From positions 1 to 5,888 of the forward strand of contig DXUR01000191.1 in NCBI GenBank assembly GCA_019417795.1: DNA of 5,888 nt, given 5' to 3'. Within the stretch, counting starts at the first letter, position 1. Each line of letters starts with the position of its first letter. This stretch comes from Clostridiales bacterium (GTDB lineage Bacteria > Bacillota_A > Clostridia > Oscillospirales > Oscillospiraceae). The notes beneath the pieces are model-generated. The model did no database searches and had not been told where the DNA came from. It saw nothing but the letters and a program-made list of their open reading frames with translations. Shown piece after piece: positions 5,716 through 5,888 of the stretch. The position numbers and the translations under genes are program-made.

Positions 5716-5888
5716 TTATGCCTCATTTTTCGGGGTATGCAGGAAGAAATCCGGTCCCTTGGTTTCAAACAGGATGAGGGATACGCCCAGCAGCAGGTCG
5801 GCATGGAGGGACGGGTCCTCCAAAGGAATGTCGAAATCCTCCTGCAATCTGCGGATGCGGTAAAGCACGGTGTTGCGGTGGGTATAGA
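5716..5888 (-). CDS. PucR/CdaR-family transcriptional regulator, C-terminal end only (partial)
   Basis: The last 56 codons of a gene whose start lies beyond the right edge of the window. The visible tail contains THRNTVLYRIRRLQEDF followed by DPSLHADLLLGVSLILFE. This is the pattern of the PucR-type C-terminal helix-turn-helix domain (H-R-NTV-YRI-RI, then a helix of the 'L-A-L-L' kind) found in CdaR, PucR and similar regulators. In that family the domain binds DNA and sits behind variable N-terminal sensor or GGDEF-like domains, none of which can be seen here. The stop codon is TAA at 5718-5716. The DUF1003 gene begins about 37-46 nt downstream on the same strand with no hairpin between, so the two may share a transcript. 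What it regulates cannot be told from this window. Family call fairly sure; full length and ligand unknown. Confidence 0.8.
   Translation of the reverse strand, partial: YTHRNTVLYRIRRLQEDFDIPLEDPSLHADLLLGVSLILFETKGPDFFLHTPKNEA

Noticed and set aside
1..5888. CRISPR array, tRNA or rRNA gene, insertion sequence or phage genes
   Set aside because: No regularly spaced repeats, cloverleaf, transposase motif or terminal repeats were found; gene density and composition are those of an ordinary chromosomal region.

Overview
The window looks like a chromosomal segment from a strictly anaerobic, GC-rich Bacillota (Clostridia, most like the Oscillospiraceae/Ruminococcaceae group of gut bacteria). The reasons are GC-rich coding sequence with strong GGAGG-type ribosome binding sites, an oxygen-sensitive class III ribonucleotide reductase with its activase, and a BilS-type flavodoxin-like protein of the kind known from gut Clostridia. 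This lineage call is inference from gene content; no marker gene is present. All seven genes lie on the minus strand, so transcription runs from high to low coordinates.

Right side (about 5888 to 5149): the C-terminal end of a PucR/CdaR-type regulator, cut by the window edge, followed closely by a two-helix DUF1003 membrane protein. A hairpin flanked by T-runs at 5054-5089 closes this unit.

Intergenic control region (about 5053 to 4865): an inverted repeat (4997-5014), a near-consensus NrdR box (4935-4950) with a weaker second box exactly 32 bp further upstream (4967-4982), then a strong sigma-A-type promoter (TTGACA, 17 bp, TATACT; 4898-4926) and a GGAGG-rich ribosome binding site.

Left side (4864 to 101): one apparent operon. 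nrdG (radical SAM activase) is followed after 19 nt by nrdD (class III ribonucleotide reductase) carrying an extra C-terminal glutaredoxin/NrdH-like domain with a CPNC site. nrdD overlaps by 4 bp (ATGA) a thioredoxin-reductase-like flavoprotein. After 47 bp comes a BilS-like flavodoxin-family protein, and 1 nt after its stop a 69-residue two-helix membrane protein of unknown function. A GC-rich hairpin without a T-run follows at 62-91, and nothing recognisable lies in 1-61.

Read together, the operon looks like a self-contained anaerobic dNTP-synthesis module. NrdG would install the glycyl radical on NrdD. The TrxR-like enzyme would pass NADPH electrons to the fused redoxin domain and so to the NrdD active-site thiols. 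The flavodoxin-like protein could supply the low-potential electron that the radical SAM cluster of NrdG needs. The electron routes are inference from gene order and known families. No wholly new system is evident; the most interesting features are the NrdD-redoxin fusion with its linked reductase, the flavodoxin in this operon, and the uncharacterised membrane peptide at its end.
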